Source of the DNA: an uncultured Bacteriovoracaceae bacterium
GTDB taxonomy: Bacteria; Bdellovibrionota; Bacteriovoracia; Bacteriovoracales; Bacteriovoracaceae
Length of the DNA: 12,988 bases
Direction of reading: 5' to 3'
Assembly (NCBI GenBank): GCA_937923325.1
Contig: CAKZUQ010000044.1
Span: 1-12,988 of the forward strand
A program made the translations under genes and the position numbers. The notes below the pieces were generated by a model. That model made no database searches and was not told the DNA's origin. It saw only the letters and a list, made by a program, of their open reading frames with translations. This document shows, in pieces, positions 6,162 to 12,988 of the stretch; positions within the stretch are counted from its first letter, which is position 1, and the number at the start of each line of letters is the position of its first letter.

Positions 6162-7868
6162 TTAGATACTAATTGATTTCCCGTGAGTTTTATCCATGTA
6201 ATACTCAAAGAAAATTTTCCCAACAAAGTAAGATGTATAAACAGTACAAACAATTCCGATAATTAATGTAACTGCGAAACCTCTAATTGGACCAGTACCA
6301 AAATTAAGTAACATCAAGCCTGCAACTGCTGTTGTTAAGTTGGCATCTAATATTGTCCAAAAAGCTCTTGAGAAACCAGTTTCAACAGCTTCTCTCACTG
6401 GTGTACCAAATCTAAGCTCTTCTTTAATTCTCTCATAGATAATGATGTTAGCATCAATGGCCATACCGACTGTTAAGGCAATACCAGCAATACCTGGAAG
6501 AGTTAAAGTTGCCTCTAAGCCCACTAAACAAGCAAGGACAAATAAAACGTTCATCGATAATGTCTTGATCGCCAATACCCCAGCGATTTTGTAATAGAAA
6601 ATAATAAATAAGAAAACAATTGCTGCACCAATAAGCCCAGCAAGTCTACTTCTTTCAATTGAATCAGCACCTAGAGATGGACCAACAATTCTTTGTTCTT
6701 GAAATTCAAGCTCAACCGGTAAAGCACCAGCTCTTAGAACTAATGATAGGTCTCGAGCTTCTTTAAGAAGATCATTATAGTTTCCAGCTCCAAGAGTGAT
6801 CTGAGCATTTCCCCCACCAATCTTAGTTTGAATAACTGGAGCTGAATAAACGTTTCCATCTAGGATAATTGCCATTCTTTTACCAACATTATCTCCTGTT
6901 AGTTTTTCAAATATTTTTGCACCTTGAGCTTTGAATGTGATTCCAACATATGGCTGGTTGTTTTGTTGATCAACTCTAACCGTTGCATCTTGAAGAGAGT
7001 CACCTGTAAGGTTTGTACCAGCTTCAACAACATAAGGAATAAGTTGTTCAATGTCGTTAGATACTTTATTTAATGTTTTTTGGAATGCTAACTCATACCC
7101 GTTTGGAATATCTTTTCTAGCAAACTCATTCATTTTATCTACATATACAGAGAACCTTTGTCCCTTTTTATATACAATTCCAGCTTCTTTAGACTTAATC
7201 ATCCAATCATTCATTGTAGCTGGATTAATATCATCGTTAACCATTTTAAACTCTAGCTTGGCTGTCTTACCAATTAGCTCTTTTGCTCTTTCGATATCTT
7301 TTACACCTGGAAGCTGGATAACAACTCTATCAGAACCTTGTGAAACAATCTCTGGCTCAGTTACACCAAACTCATCAATTCTGTTTCTGATAACTTCGAT
7401 TGATTTTTTTACAGCATTTTCTTCAATATCTTTTTTGAAGTCACGACCTAAAGCTAATTCAATCTCAGTACCTTTTTCACCAGTTAAACGAACTGGAAAA
7501 GTAAAAAATTCTTTAATAACTTCTTTGGCCCTAGAAATATCACCTGGATTACTAATAATAATAGTATGCTTTGGATCTTCAGCATCTACAGCATTAACTT
7601 TACCAGCTGAACTCATAACCCCTTCATCTTTAAGAGTTACTTCAATCTTTTTAACATAGTTTTTAATTTCGTCTTTATAAACCTTTTTAAAGTCGATTCC
7701 TAAAACCATATATAGTCCACCTTGAAGGTCTAGCCCCAAGTTAATTTTAGACTTTACTGGAAATGAGCTACTTTCATTAAAATTGAAAGCTGTAGGAATC
7801 ACTGCCATAACAGAGATTACAAATAGAAATAACATGAAACTAAAACGGTACCACCAACTGCGATTCAT
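6162..7868 (-). CDS. secD: protein translocase subunit SecD, 568 aa
   Basis: SecD is the larger partner of SecF. Helix 1 (8-27) is followed by the family motif NLGLDLQGG (43-51). A large periplasmic region (52-400) contains RNRIDEFGVTEP (161-172) and VIQLPGV (183-189), which belong to the P1 domain that contacts the emerging substrate. The membrane block (about 408-558) includes GMAIDANIIIYERIKEE (468-484), the SecD counterpart of the proton-relay motif in SecF. The length fits a short form near E. coli SecD (615 aa). The ATG at 7868 has AAGGTGA about 8 nt upstream. A promoter with good boxes lies at 7923-7951, in the 157-bp gap behind tatA, so secDF can be transcribed independently of queA-tgt-yajC-tatA. 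Confidence 0.98.
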   Translation of the reverse strand: MNRSWWYRFSFMLFLFVISVMAVIPTAFNFNESSSFPVKSKINLGLDLQGGLYMVLGIDFKKVYKDEIKNYVKKIEVTLKDEGVMSSAGKVNAVDAEDPKHTIIISNPGDISRAKEVIKEFFTFPVRLTGEKGTEIELALGRDFKKDIEENAVKKSIEVIRNRIDEFGVTEPEIVSQGSDRVVIQLPGVKDIERAKELIGKTAKLEFKMVNDDINPATMNDWMIKSKEAGIVYKKGQRFSVYVDKMNEFARKDIPNGYELAFQKTLNKVSNDIEQLIPYVVEAGTNLTGDSLQDATVRVDQQNNQPYVGITFKAQGAKIFEKLTGDNVGKRMAIILDGNVYSAPVIQTKIGGGNAQITLGAGNYNDLLKEARDLSLVLRAGALPVELEFQEQRIVGPSLGADSIERSRLAGLIGAAIVFLFIIFYYKIAGVLAIKTLSMNVLFVLACLVGLEATLTLPGIAGIALTVGMAIDANIIIYERIKEELRFGTPVREAVETGFSRAFWTILDANLTTAVAGLMLLNFGTGPIRGFAVTLIIGIVCTVYTSYFVGKIFFEYYMDKTHGKSISI

Positions 7869-7922
7869 TAATCTTCACCTTTTGATATATAATTAATTGA
7901 TTTTAATAATAATAACTAAAAA

Positions 7923-7951
7923 ATTCTAAACAATTATAACCAACCCTGCAA
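7923..7951 (-). promoter_or_regulatory. sigma70-type promoter of secD-secF
   Basis: On the minus strand TTGCAG (7951-7946) and TAGAAT (7928-7923) are separated by exactly 17 nt. Transcription would start near 7916, giving a leader of about 48 nt that holds the AAGGTGA ribosome site. The tatA-secD gap of 157 bp is the largest inside the cluster, which fits an internal promoter. No clear terminator for the upstream genes is seen, so read-through is likely too. Confidence 0.65.
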
Positions 7952-8025
7952 CTTTATAGGGTACATAAACGGGTATTTATTTTTAAATGCTAAGTGTTAA
8001 AGATAAAACAAGATCTTAAAAATGA

Positions 8026-8322
8026 CTAAGACTCTTTATTCTCCGAGCTTGGTTCTCCAGTATTTGCGACAAATTTATCTTCGCTTTTGCAGTCTTGACC
8101 TGAATCAGTCGGTAGATCAGGTTGATCTAGTGGAGCTGGGTTTTGTTCATTGTTTGTTTGAACAGGATTTTGAATAGTATGTTTTAGACCATTGGCAGCA
8201 TTTTGAAATTCTCTTATTCCTTTACCTAAACCTTTTGCAAGTTCAGGTAGCTTTTTTGGTCCTATGAAAATAAGGGCCACAAAAAGAATTACTACTACTT
8301 CACCAATACCTAATCCAAACAT
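8026..8322 (-). CDS. tatA: Sec-independent translocase protein TatA/E family, 98 aa
   Basis: TatA forms the pore or membrane-thinning assembly of the twin-arginine pathway, which exports folded proteins. The sequence shows the family plan: one N-terminal membrane helix (about 5-20), the hinge and amphipathic helix with FIGPKKLPELAKGLGKGIREF (from residue 19), and a polar, disordered tail (about 50-98) rich in N, Q, P, E and S. The Glu at position 8 is more common in TatB than in E. coli TatA, which has Gln, so a TatB role cannot be fully excluded; the KKLPELAKGLGK pattern favours TatA. It starts 25 bp after yajC with an AGGAA site. No tatB or tatC is next to it. Finding it between yajC and secD places a Tat part inside a Sec cluster. 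Confidence 0.88.
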   Translation of the reverse strand: MFGLGIGEVVVILFVALIFIGPKKLPELAKGLGKGIREFQNAANGLKHTIQNPVQTNNEQNPAPLDQPDLPTDSGQDCKSEDKFVANTGEPSSENKES

Positions 8323-8347
8323 ACTATTCCTATTATTTATTTCTAAA

Positions 8348-8695
8348 TTATTTTTTATCTTCTTTTTTAGATTCTGCAGTTAAATTCGCATAAGATCCAC
8401 CAATTTGTGTTCTTAAAAATTTAACCTTCATTCCACCTTCAATTTCTAAAGTTACAACTTTATCAGTTAAACCATAGATTTTTCCGATCATTCCAGACTT
8501 AGTAAATACTTCTGTTCCCTTTTCAAGCTCAGAAATAAACTTTTGCTCTTGCTCCATTTTCTTCTTTTGAGGTTTAATCATTAGAAAATAAAATACGATG
8601 AATACTAAAATAATAGGTACAAAACTCATGATTGGGTTTTGAGCCTGTGCTCCTGCTGCTTGTGCGTGTGCTGATGAAATTAAAAAATCAAACAT
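8348..8695 (-). CDS. yajC: preprotein translocase subunit YajC, 115 aa
   Basis: YajC is a small inner-membrane protein that binds the SecDF complex; its role is accessory. An Ala/Gln-rich N-terminus (SAHAQAAGAQAQNP) precedes one membrane helix (about 22-40), then the family signature MIKPQKKKMEQEQKF (39-53). A small beta domain follows, with TKSGMIGKIYGLTDKVVTLEI. The length is typical (E. coli 110 aa). The ATG at 8695 lies 9 bp past tgt, and its ribosome site AGGAGA overlaps the TAG stop of tgt, so the two are tightly coupled. Confidence 0.96.
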   Translation of the reverse strand: MFDFLISSAHAQAAGAQAQNPIMSFVPIILVFIVFYFLMIKPQKKKMEQEQKFISELEKGTEVFTKSGMIGKIYGLTDKVVTLEIEGGMKVKFLRTQIGGSYANLTAESKKEDKK

Positions 8696-8704
8696 GTGTA
8701 TCTC

Positions 8705-9829
8705 CTACTTATGTAATTGTGAATTATAATTTTTAACGAATTCTTTATAATATATTTCGAACTTATCTTCAAATATTGCAGATCTAGCTTCACGCACCAT
8801 GTTTAAATAGAAGTGAAGGTTGTGATATGTAATAAGCTGCCCTGCAAGGTATTCTCCAACATTATAAAGATGTCTTATGTATGATCTCGAGTACCTTTTA
8901 CAAACCTGACATTCACATGTTGGATCTGGTGGAAGTGGATCTTCAACAAACCTGGCCTTTTTTATATTAAGTGGACCATGTTTAGTAAGAAATTGTCCAT
9001 TGCGGGCATTCCTTGTTGGGAGAACACAATCAAACATATCAATTCCGGCTCTAATTCCATTAAGGATATCTATTGGTTTACCAACACCCATTAAGTATCT
9101 TGGTTTTTGTTCTGGCATCTTAGGAGCAAAAGAGTTTAAAAATGACACCATCTCTTCATTTTTTTCTCCAACACTTAGACCACCTAGAGCGAAACCAGGA
9201 AAGTCCATCTCCATTAATCTTTCCATGCACTCTTGTCTCAGATCTTCATGCAATCCACCTTGAATAATACAAAAGAGATTTTGATGATCTTGAAGCTGAT
9301 AATCCTTACATCTTTTGGCCCACCTAAGTGTCAGCTCCATTGAAGTTCTAAGAGTTTCTTTTGTTGCAGGAAGCTTTGGGCACTCATCAAATATCATGAC
9401 AATATCTGAACCAAGCGACTTTTGAATCTCCATTGATTTTTCGGGACTAAGCATATGAAAAGATCCATCAATATGTGATTGAAACTTTACACCTTCTTCT
9501 GTCACTTTATTTAAATCACTTAAAGAGAAAACTTGAAACCCACCTGAGTCAGTGAGAATTGGTTTGTCCCAAGTCATCCATTTATGCAAGCCGCCCATCT
9601 TTTCAATTAATTTATGACCAGGCCTTAAATATAAATGATAAGTATTCCCAAGAATAATGTCTGCGTTTAGCTTTTCTAACTCTTCTTGCCATAAACCTTT
9701 TACAGAACCACGAGTTCCCACAGGCATAAAGATTGGAGTTTGAATTTCTCCGTGTGCAGTCTTCACAGTTCCTGCTCTAGCTTGACCTGACTTTGCTTCT
9801 AGTTTAAAAAACTCTTTTCCATTAATCAT
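8705..9829 (-). CDS. tgt: tRNA-guanine transglycosylase, 374 aa
   Basis: Tgt swaps guanine 34 for the queuosine precursor preQ1 in tRNAs for Asp, Asn, His and Tyr. The TIM-barrel motifs are present: DSGGFQV (94-100, with Asp94 as the general catalytic residue), FDECP (148-151 region), GGLSVGE (216-222) and MFDCVLPTRNARNG (265-278), where Asp267 corresponds to the E. coli nucleophile Asp264. The zinc site is complete: Cys305, Cys307, Cys310 and His336. The length matches the family. The start codon abuts the stop of queA (TAAATG), so the two successive enzymes of the pathway are made from one message. Its product, preQ1-tRNA, is the substrate of QueA. Confidence 0.98.
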   Translation of the reverse strand: MINGKEFFKLEAKSGQARAGTVKTAHGEIQTPIFMPVGTRGSVKGLWQEELEKLNADIILGNTYHLYLRPGHKLIEKMGGLHKWMTWDKPILTDSGGFQVFSLSDLNKVTEEGVKFQSHIDGSFHMLSPEKSMEIQKSLGSDIVMIFDECPKLPATKETLRTSMELTLRWAKRCKDYQLQDHQNLFCIIQGGLHEDLRQECMERLMEMDFPGFALGGLSVGEKNEEMVSFLNSFAPKMPEQKPRYLMGVGKPIDILNGIRAGIDMFDCVLPTRNARNGQFLTKHGPLNIKKARFVEDPLPPDPTCECQVCKRYSRSYIRHLYNVGEYLAGQLITYHNLHFYLNMVREARSAIFEDKFEIYYKEFVKNYNSQLHK

Positions 9830-10903
9830 TTATGAATCTCTCAAGATAATCATTCCATCTCCATAAGAGAAGAAACGGTATTTATTTTCAATCGCAATCT
9901 TATATAGCTCTAAGGCTTTCTCTCTTCCAACCAGAGTTGAGACAAGCATTAGCAATGTACTTTTAGGTAAATGGAAGTTTGTTATCAACCCAGCAATAGA
10001 GTTTATTTCTTTACCTGGATATAAAAAGATATCTGTTGTATCCATTTCATCTTTTGGGTTTTGAATAAAACCTTTATTATCACTTAGACTCTCAACAACT
10101 CTTAACGACGTTGTTCCAACTGCTATTAATTTTCTTTGATATTTTCTAATTTGTTCAAGCTCATTAGTATCAATTGTAAAGTGCTCTGAGTGCATTTTAT
10201 GATCTAAGATACTATCTGTTATTACCGGCTTAAAAGTCCCTGCTCCTACGTGTAAAGTTACAAATGATTTCTTAATTCCTTTGGAATCTAATTTATCAAA
10301 TAGCTCTTGAGTAAAATGAAGTCCAGCAGTAGGGGCCGCAACAGAACCAGTTTCTTTCGCATAGACAGTTTGATAGTCTTCTAAATCTCTAGCATCGGCC
10401 ACACCACCTCTAATATATGGAGGTATTGGAATATTACCAACACTTTCTAAAAAAGACAGAAGTTCTTCTTTTTCTTTATTAAATTTAATTATAAAAGTTC
10501 CATCAATTCCAAATTCACAAATCTCAACCTTTAAATCTCCAAACTCAAAAGTATCCCCAATATTTTTTTTACCACGTGTTTTTATAAGTGCAGGATAAGT
10601 CCCCTCAGTATCAACTAAGGATAGAATAAAAACTTCACACTTTCCTCCTGTTGGTTTTTGTCCAACAAGACGACAAGGAAAAACTTTGGACTTATTTAAA
10701 ACAAGTAAATGATCATTAGATAAAACCTGTGGCAAGTCATAATAATGCTTGTGCTCAATACGATTTGATTTTGCATGATAGACCAAAAGTTTTGAATTTT
10801 GACGTCCTTCTACAGGCCTGTCAGCTATAAGCTCACTTGGTAAATCGAAGTCGTATGACGCTAATAGTAAATCTAGATTTTGCATAGTGGTGATAACTAG
10901 CAT
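9830..10903 (-). CDS. queA: S-adenosylmethionine:tRNA ribosyltransferase-isomerase, 357 aa
   Basis: QueA moves the ribosyl part of S-adenosylmethionine onto preQ1 in tRNA to form epoxyqueuosine. Family motifs are YDFDLPSELIADRP (17-30), GGKCEVFIL (86-94), DYQTVYAKETGSVAAPTAGLHFT (starting 176), LHVGAGTFKPV (217-227) and NFHLPKSTLLMLVS in the C-terminal part. No domain is missing. The start is uncertain. ATG at 10903 gives a six-residue extension before MQNLDLLL, and ATG at 10885 gives a more usual N-terminus; neither has a ribosome site. A TAGAAT -10-like box (10927-10922) would start transcription near 10915. It heads the export/queuosine cluster and diverges from the gene at 10916. Confidence 0.96.
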   Translation of the reverse strand: MLVITTMQNLDLLLASYDFDLPSELIADRPVEGRQNSKLLVYHAKSNRIEHKHYYDLPQVLSNDHLLVLNKSKVFPCRLVGQKPTGGKCEVFILSLVDTEGTYPALIKTRGKKNIGDTFEFGDLKVEICEFGIDGTFIIKFNKEKEELLSFLESVGNIPIPPYIRGGVADARDLEDYQTVYAKETGSVAAPTAGLHFTQELFDKLDSKGIKKSFVTLHVGAGTFKPVITDSILDHKMHSEHFTIDTNELEQIRKYQRKLIAVGTTSLRVVESLSDNKGFIQNPKDEMDTTDIFLYPGKEINSIAGLITNFHLPKSTLLMLVSTLVGREKALELYKIAIENKYRFFSYGDGMIILRDS

Positions 10904-10908
10904 AAAAT
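10880..10908 (+). promoter_or_regulatory. promoter of the 118-aa secreted protein gene, apparently leaderless
   Basis: TTGCAT (10880-10885) and TAAAAT (10903-10908) are 17 nt apart. The start codon ATG begins at 10916, 7 nt past the -10 box, where transcription itself should begin. No Shine-Dalgarno sequence is present. The whole promoter lies inside the 5' end of queA on the other strand. Confidence 0.5.
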
Positions 10909-10915
10909 TTAAGCT

Positions 10916-11272
10916 ATGAGAATTCTAATATTGATTACATTTATAAGTTTCCCAAGTTTTGGGAGTATCGACAGAACAAGGCTTCAAATGGAGCTAGACT
11001 ACTTACTTGAAGATGCTAGACAAAGTAAACTATTTAAAACTGGGAAGCTGAAAAATGTGCCCAACCAAAATAATGCTAGTAAATTAAAATTTAATCGTAA
11101 AACCGCGAAGTCTTCAGATATACTCTCACTAGAGGATGAATTTGATAAAATACAAATAAAACAGTCAGGCCCATCTAGAAATCTCAAAAAGAAGTTTATT
11201 GAGTCAAAAACTGATAAAAAGAACACAAGAGTTAACGGCTTAATTCCTAAAGAAATGTTTAAGAAAGACTAA
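10916..11272 (+). CDS. small exported basic protein of unknown function, 118 aa
   Basis: A short Sec signal peptide (MRILILITFISFPSFG, likely cut near residue 16-17) precedes a basic, lysine-rich mature part of about 100 aa. It begins with a helical stretch (RLQMELDYLLEDARQSKLF) and continues as a polar region rich in K, N, S and D that is probably disordered. No domain is recognised. There is no ribosome site. A TTGCAT-17-TAAAAT promoter ends 7 nt before the ATG, so the mRNA appears leaderless. The start is 12 bp from the annotated start of queA on the other strand, so the two promoters overlap each other's coding ends. An open frame on the opposite strand (10999-11226) lacks any start signal. 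The promoter and signal peptide make this a likely real gene. Confidence 0.6.
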   Translation: MRILILITFISFPSFGSIDRTRLQMELDYLLEDARQSKLFKTGKLKNVPNQNNASKLKFNRKTAKSSDILSLEDEFDKIQIKQSGPSRNLKKKFIESKTDKKNTRVNGLIPKEMFKKD

Positions 11273-11345
11273 TATTATAAACAAAATTCACATAAAAACT
11301 TAAGATAATCTTTACTAAATGTCGCAGATGATCAATTAATACCTC

Positions 11346-11373
11346 TTGTATTTAGTTCTCAAACAGTTAGAAT
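11346..11373 (+). promoter_or_regulatory. promoter of the solute-binding-protein pseudogene, apparently leaderless
   Basis: TTGTAT (11346-11351) and TAGAAT (11368-11373) are 16 nt apart. Six bases separate the -10 box from the ATG at 11380, and no Shine-Dalgarno sequence is present, so transcription should begin at the start codon. The promoter looks intact although the gene is broken. Confidence 0.5.
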
Positions 11374-11379
11374 TACACA

Positions 11380-12156
11380 ATGAAAAAACTTAATATAATT
11401 TTAGTTATTCTTTCGCTATGCACAAAACATGAAGCGCATAGCAAAGGAACTTTAAAAATATGCATGGAAGATAGCCAGCTATATCCTTATATTTTTTCAG
11501 ACTATAATGACACTCCAAAAGGTATTCAAGTCGACATCGTTAAAGACGCTCTTGAAAAATTAAATATCAAATATAAATTCACCATGCTTCCTTGGAGGAG
11601 ATGTCTAGCTAATATCAAGAAAGGTAAGTTTCACGCGGCCATTGGTGCCTCTTACAGTGAAGCACGGTCACAGTATATCGACTATCCAGCTGGAGCAAGA
11701 GAAGCCTATCTAACTAATTCGAAAGCACCAAAGCGTATTACTCAATCAGAATTCATTGTGGTTTCGCTTCGAAAAGACAATTATGACTTTAAAGGTGATG
11801 TAACTACTTTACCCTCACCTGTTTATATACCAAAAGGTTTTGCCATTGCTGATGAGCTAAGAAAAGCAGGAGTTAGAGTGGATCAAAACTCAAAGTCTGA
11901 CGCAACTAACTTTAAAAAATAACTTTTTAGGAAAAAAGGGAGCATCGTAGTTGTTAATCCCTTTGCCCAAAATTATATAAAAAAGAACTTCTTAAGTAAA
12001 AAACTTAGAATTTCTACGAAAAGAGTAAGTTCTAAAAGTAATTTCTTAGTATTCTCTAAAAAACTAAATATTAACGCCAGTAGAAAAGAACAAGTGTGGA
12101 ACCAAATCCTAAAAAGTAGAAAGAGGTTAATTTATCAATTAACTTTAAAGTACTAG
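11380..12156 (+). pseudogene. periplasmic solute-binding protein (SBP family 3), interrupted by one in-frame stop
   Basis: Codons 1-180 give a signal peptide (about 1-22) and the start of a family-3 solute-binding fold: LKICMEDSQLYPYIF, GIQVDIVKDALEKLNI, LPWRRCLANIKKGKFHAAIGAS, YIDYP. Such proteins bind amino acids or related solutes in the periplasm for ABC uptake or signalling. Codon 181 is TAA (11920-11922). The same frame then stays open for 77 more codons to a TAG at 12154-12156. Those codons still read like the C-terminal lobe (GSIVVVNPFAQNYI, NFLVFSKK, KEQVWNQILKS). The restored length of 258 aa is normal for the family, and the end lies 1 bp from the convergent neighbour's stop. So one base change (for example TTA or CAA to TAA) probably inactivated it, or the stop is read through or is a sequencing error. 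No transporter genes are adjacent. Confidence 0.85.
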
Positions 12157-12157
12157 A

Positions 12158-12397
12158 TTAAAAAATTGATACTCTTTGAAAAAGCTCAATTCTTTTCATC
12201 ACCAGATCAATAAAGTTCTTCACTGCAATGAAAGCTGAATAAGTACTTACCTGAGAAAGCAATAACTCAAAAATCATATTTAAAAAATTAATGGCCGGCT
12301 CTAAGTTGAGTTTTTTAACTAAAAAATCGACAAAGCCATCTGCTTGTTCTACATCTTGACCACTAACAACATATAATGGATTTTTATTTTTTTTCAT
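12158..12397 (-). CDS. hypothetical protein downstream of parA-like gene, 79 aa
   Basis: The protein has a short polar start (MKKNKNPLYVVSGQDVEQADG) and a longer helical part in which Leu, Phe and Ile repeat in an amphipathic pattern (FVDFLVKKLNLEPAINFLNMIFELLLSQV and onwards). There is no signal peptide and no clear single membrane helix. No family is recognised. The ATG at 12397 has AGGAAGTG just upstream and lies 22 bp after the ParA stop, so the two are probably co-transcribed. Small genes behind orphan ParA ATPases often encode a partner or cargo adaptor; that role is inference here. Its stop lies 1 bp from the end of the restored solute-binding gene on the other strand. Confidence 0.65.
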   Translation of the reverse strand: MKKNKNPLYVVSGQDVEQADGFVDFLVKKLNLEPAINFLNMIFELLLSQVSTYSAFIAVKNFIDLVMKRIELFQRVSIF

Positions 12398-12419
12398 TGC
12401 ACTTCCTAGTTTTTACTTT

Positions 12420-12988
12420 TTATAACTGCTTATCGACAATTGCAGCCATTTCTAAGAACTGTCCTTGGAGTTCTTTAAACTCTACAGCTTCATAGTCAAA
12501 TACTGACTTTTTATTGGCCATACTTCTAGCAAAGTTTGCTTTATTTAAAAAAGGATCAAATACATGTCCATCAGCAAACTCTTCTTTTATATGTTCAAAA
12601 TCCTCTTTTGACTGTTTTCTTCTCCCTTCAAAGAGATTGGGAATATAGCCTAAGTTTCTAGGAGTTTGAGTAATCCCCATTTCTTCAATATCTTCAACAA
12701 CTCGTTGGATATTTTTTAATCCTTGTTCTGAAAAAGCATCAGGAATAAAGGGAAATAAGACTCCATTTACTGAAGAAAGAATATTAACAACTAATAAACC
12801 CAGTGTAGGTGGACCATCTATTACAATATAATCATACATATGAGTAAGATCATTTTTTTCAATAAACTTTTTTAAAATTAGCTGCCTTGGAGAATTTATA
12901 CCTGCAACCGTTAATTCAAAGCCAGATAACTCTTGTCCAGATGGAATAATATCGATATTCTTCTTAGATTTTATAATCACTTCACTTA
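12420..12988 (-). CDS. ParA/MinD-type ATPase, C-terminal part (N-terminus outside window)
   Basis: The frame stays open to the window edge, so the gene starts beyond it; the GTG at 12980 should not be taken as the start. About 189 residues are visible. The Walker B region MYDYIVIDGPPTLGLL (12839-12792) is followed by LFPFIPDAFSEQGLKNIQRV, which matches the ParA pattern of an aspartate strand, DxPP, and the segment before the EGL-like helix. GYIPNLFEGRRKQSKEDFEHI and a C-terminal helix (FKELQGQFLEMAAIV) complete the fold. The Walker A lysine motif must lie upstream, outside the window. ParA-type ATPases position DNA or protein cargo on the nucleoid. No parB follows; instead a 79-aa gene does, which suggests an orphan ParA rather than the main chromosome segregation pair, though upstream genes are unseen. 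Confidence 0.88.
   Translation of the reverse strand, partial: SEVIIKSKKNIDIIPSGQELSGFELTVAGINSPRQLILKKFIEKNDLTHMYDYIVIDGPPTLGLLVVNILSSVNGVLFPFIPDAFSEQGLKNIQRVVEDIEEMGITQTPRNLGYIPNLFEGRRKQSKEDFEHIKEEFADGHVFDPFLNKANFARSMANKKSVFDYEAVEFKELQGQFLEMAAIVDKQL

Noticed and set aside
7051..7659. Plus-strand open frame of 202 codons opposite secD
   Set aside because: Fully inside the well-supported secD gene on the other strand. Its Ser/Leu/Ile-rich translation is typical of an antisense shadow and it has no start signal.
9000..9263. Plus-strand open frame of 87 codons opposite tgt
   Set aside because: Antisense to conserved tgt motifs, with no ribosome site or recognisable product.
10999..11226. Minus-strand open frame of 75 codons opposite the 118-aa secreted protein
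   Set aside because: The plus-strand reading has a signal peptide and a promoter. The minus-strand one has neither and is explained as a shadow.
12126..12143. GTTAATT/AATTAAC inverted repeat near the end of the solute-binding pseudogene
   Set aside because: Seven AT-rich base pairs inside coding sequence without a T-run; likely chance in AT-rich DNA.
12980..12982. GTG as the start of the ParA-like gene
   Set aside because: The frame stays open to the window edge and the Walker A domain would be missing, so the gene is cut by the window and does not start here.
1..12988. CRISPR arrays, insertion sequences, phage genes or a defence island
   Set aside because: No regularly spaced repeats, transposase motifs, terminal repeats or defence domains are visible; most genes are housekeeping or small envelope proteins.

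Overview
This 12,988 bp window is AT-rich bacterial DNA. It suggests a Gram-negative bacterium, most likely a Bdellovibrionota-type relative of Halobacteriovorax/Bacteriovorax. That placement is inference from the low GC, a queA-tgt-yajC-tatA-secD-secF cluster, many short secreted or lipoprotein genes of unknown family, and very tight gene packing. No sequence search was possible.

Layout. Positions 1-2633 carry minus-strand genes: a 118-aa hypothetical (126-482), a 92-aa membrane protein (574-852), tRNA-Cys(GCA) with encoded CCA (907-984), a DoxX-family membrane protein (1032-1457), a small secreted protein (1542-2045) and an HU/IHF-type DNA-bending protein (2328-2633). Intrinsic terminators are visible at 62-95, 868-899 and 2276-2305. 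A plus-strand 516-aa putative lipoprotein (2924-4474) meets, tail to tail, the end of the large minus-strand export/queuosine cluster.

The core of the window (4469-10903, minus strand) reads in transcription order queA, tgt, yajC, tatA, secD, secF and an unnamed 256-aa membrane protein. QueA and Tgt act in queuosine modification of tRNA. YajC, SecD and SecF form the accessory complex that drives late steps of Sec export. TatA belongs to the parallel twin-arginine pathway. secD has its own good sigma70-type promoter (7923-7951), so secDF plus the 256-aa gene can be expressed apart from the upstream genes.

From 10904 on, a small secreted protein (10916-11272, plus) diverges from queA with only 12 bp between the annotated starts. 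It is followed by a solute-binding-protein gene (11380-12156, plus) broken by one in-frame TAA at codon 181. The window ends with a ParA-family ATPase gene (12420-12988, minus, N-terminus cut off by the window edge) and a 79-aa gene coupled behind it (12158-12397).

Most notable are the single-stop pseudogene, three genes whose -10 boxes sit 5-7 nt from the start codon (apparent leaderless mRNAs), a perfect 13-bp inverted repeat over the DoxX promoter, a candidate sigma54 promoter with an upstream dyad, and the unknown gene coupled to secF. I see no CRISPR array, transposase, phage gene or recognisable defence system, and no convincing wholly new system.
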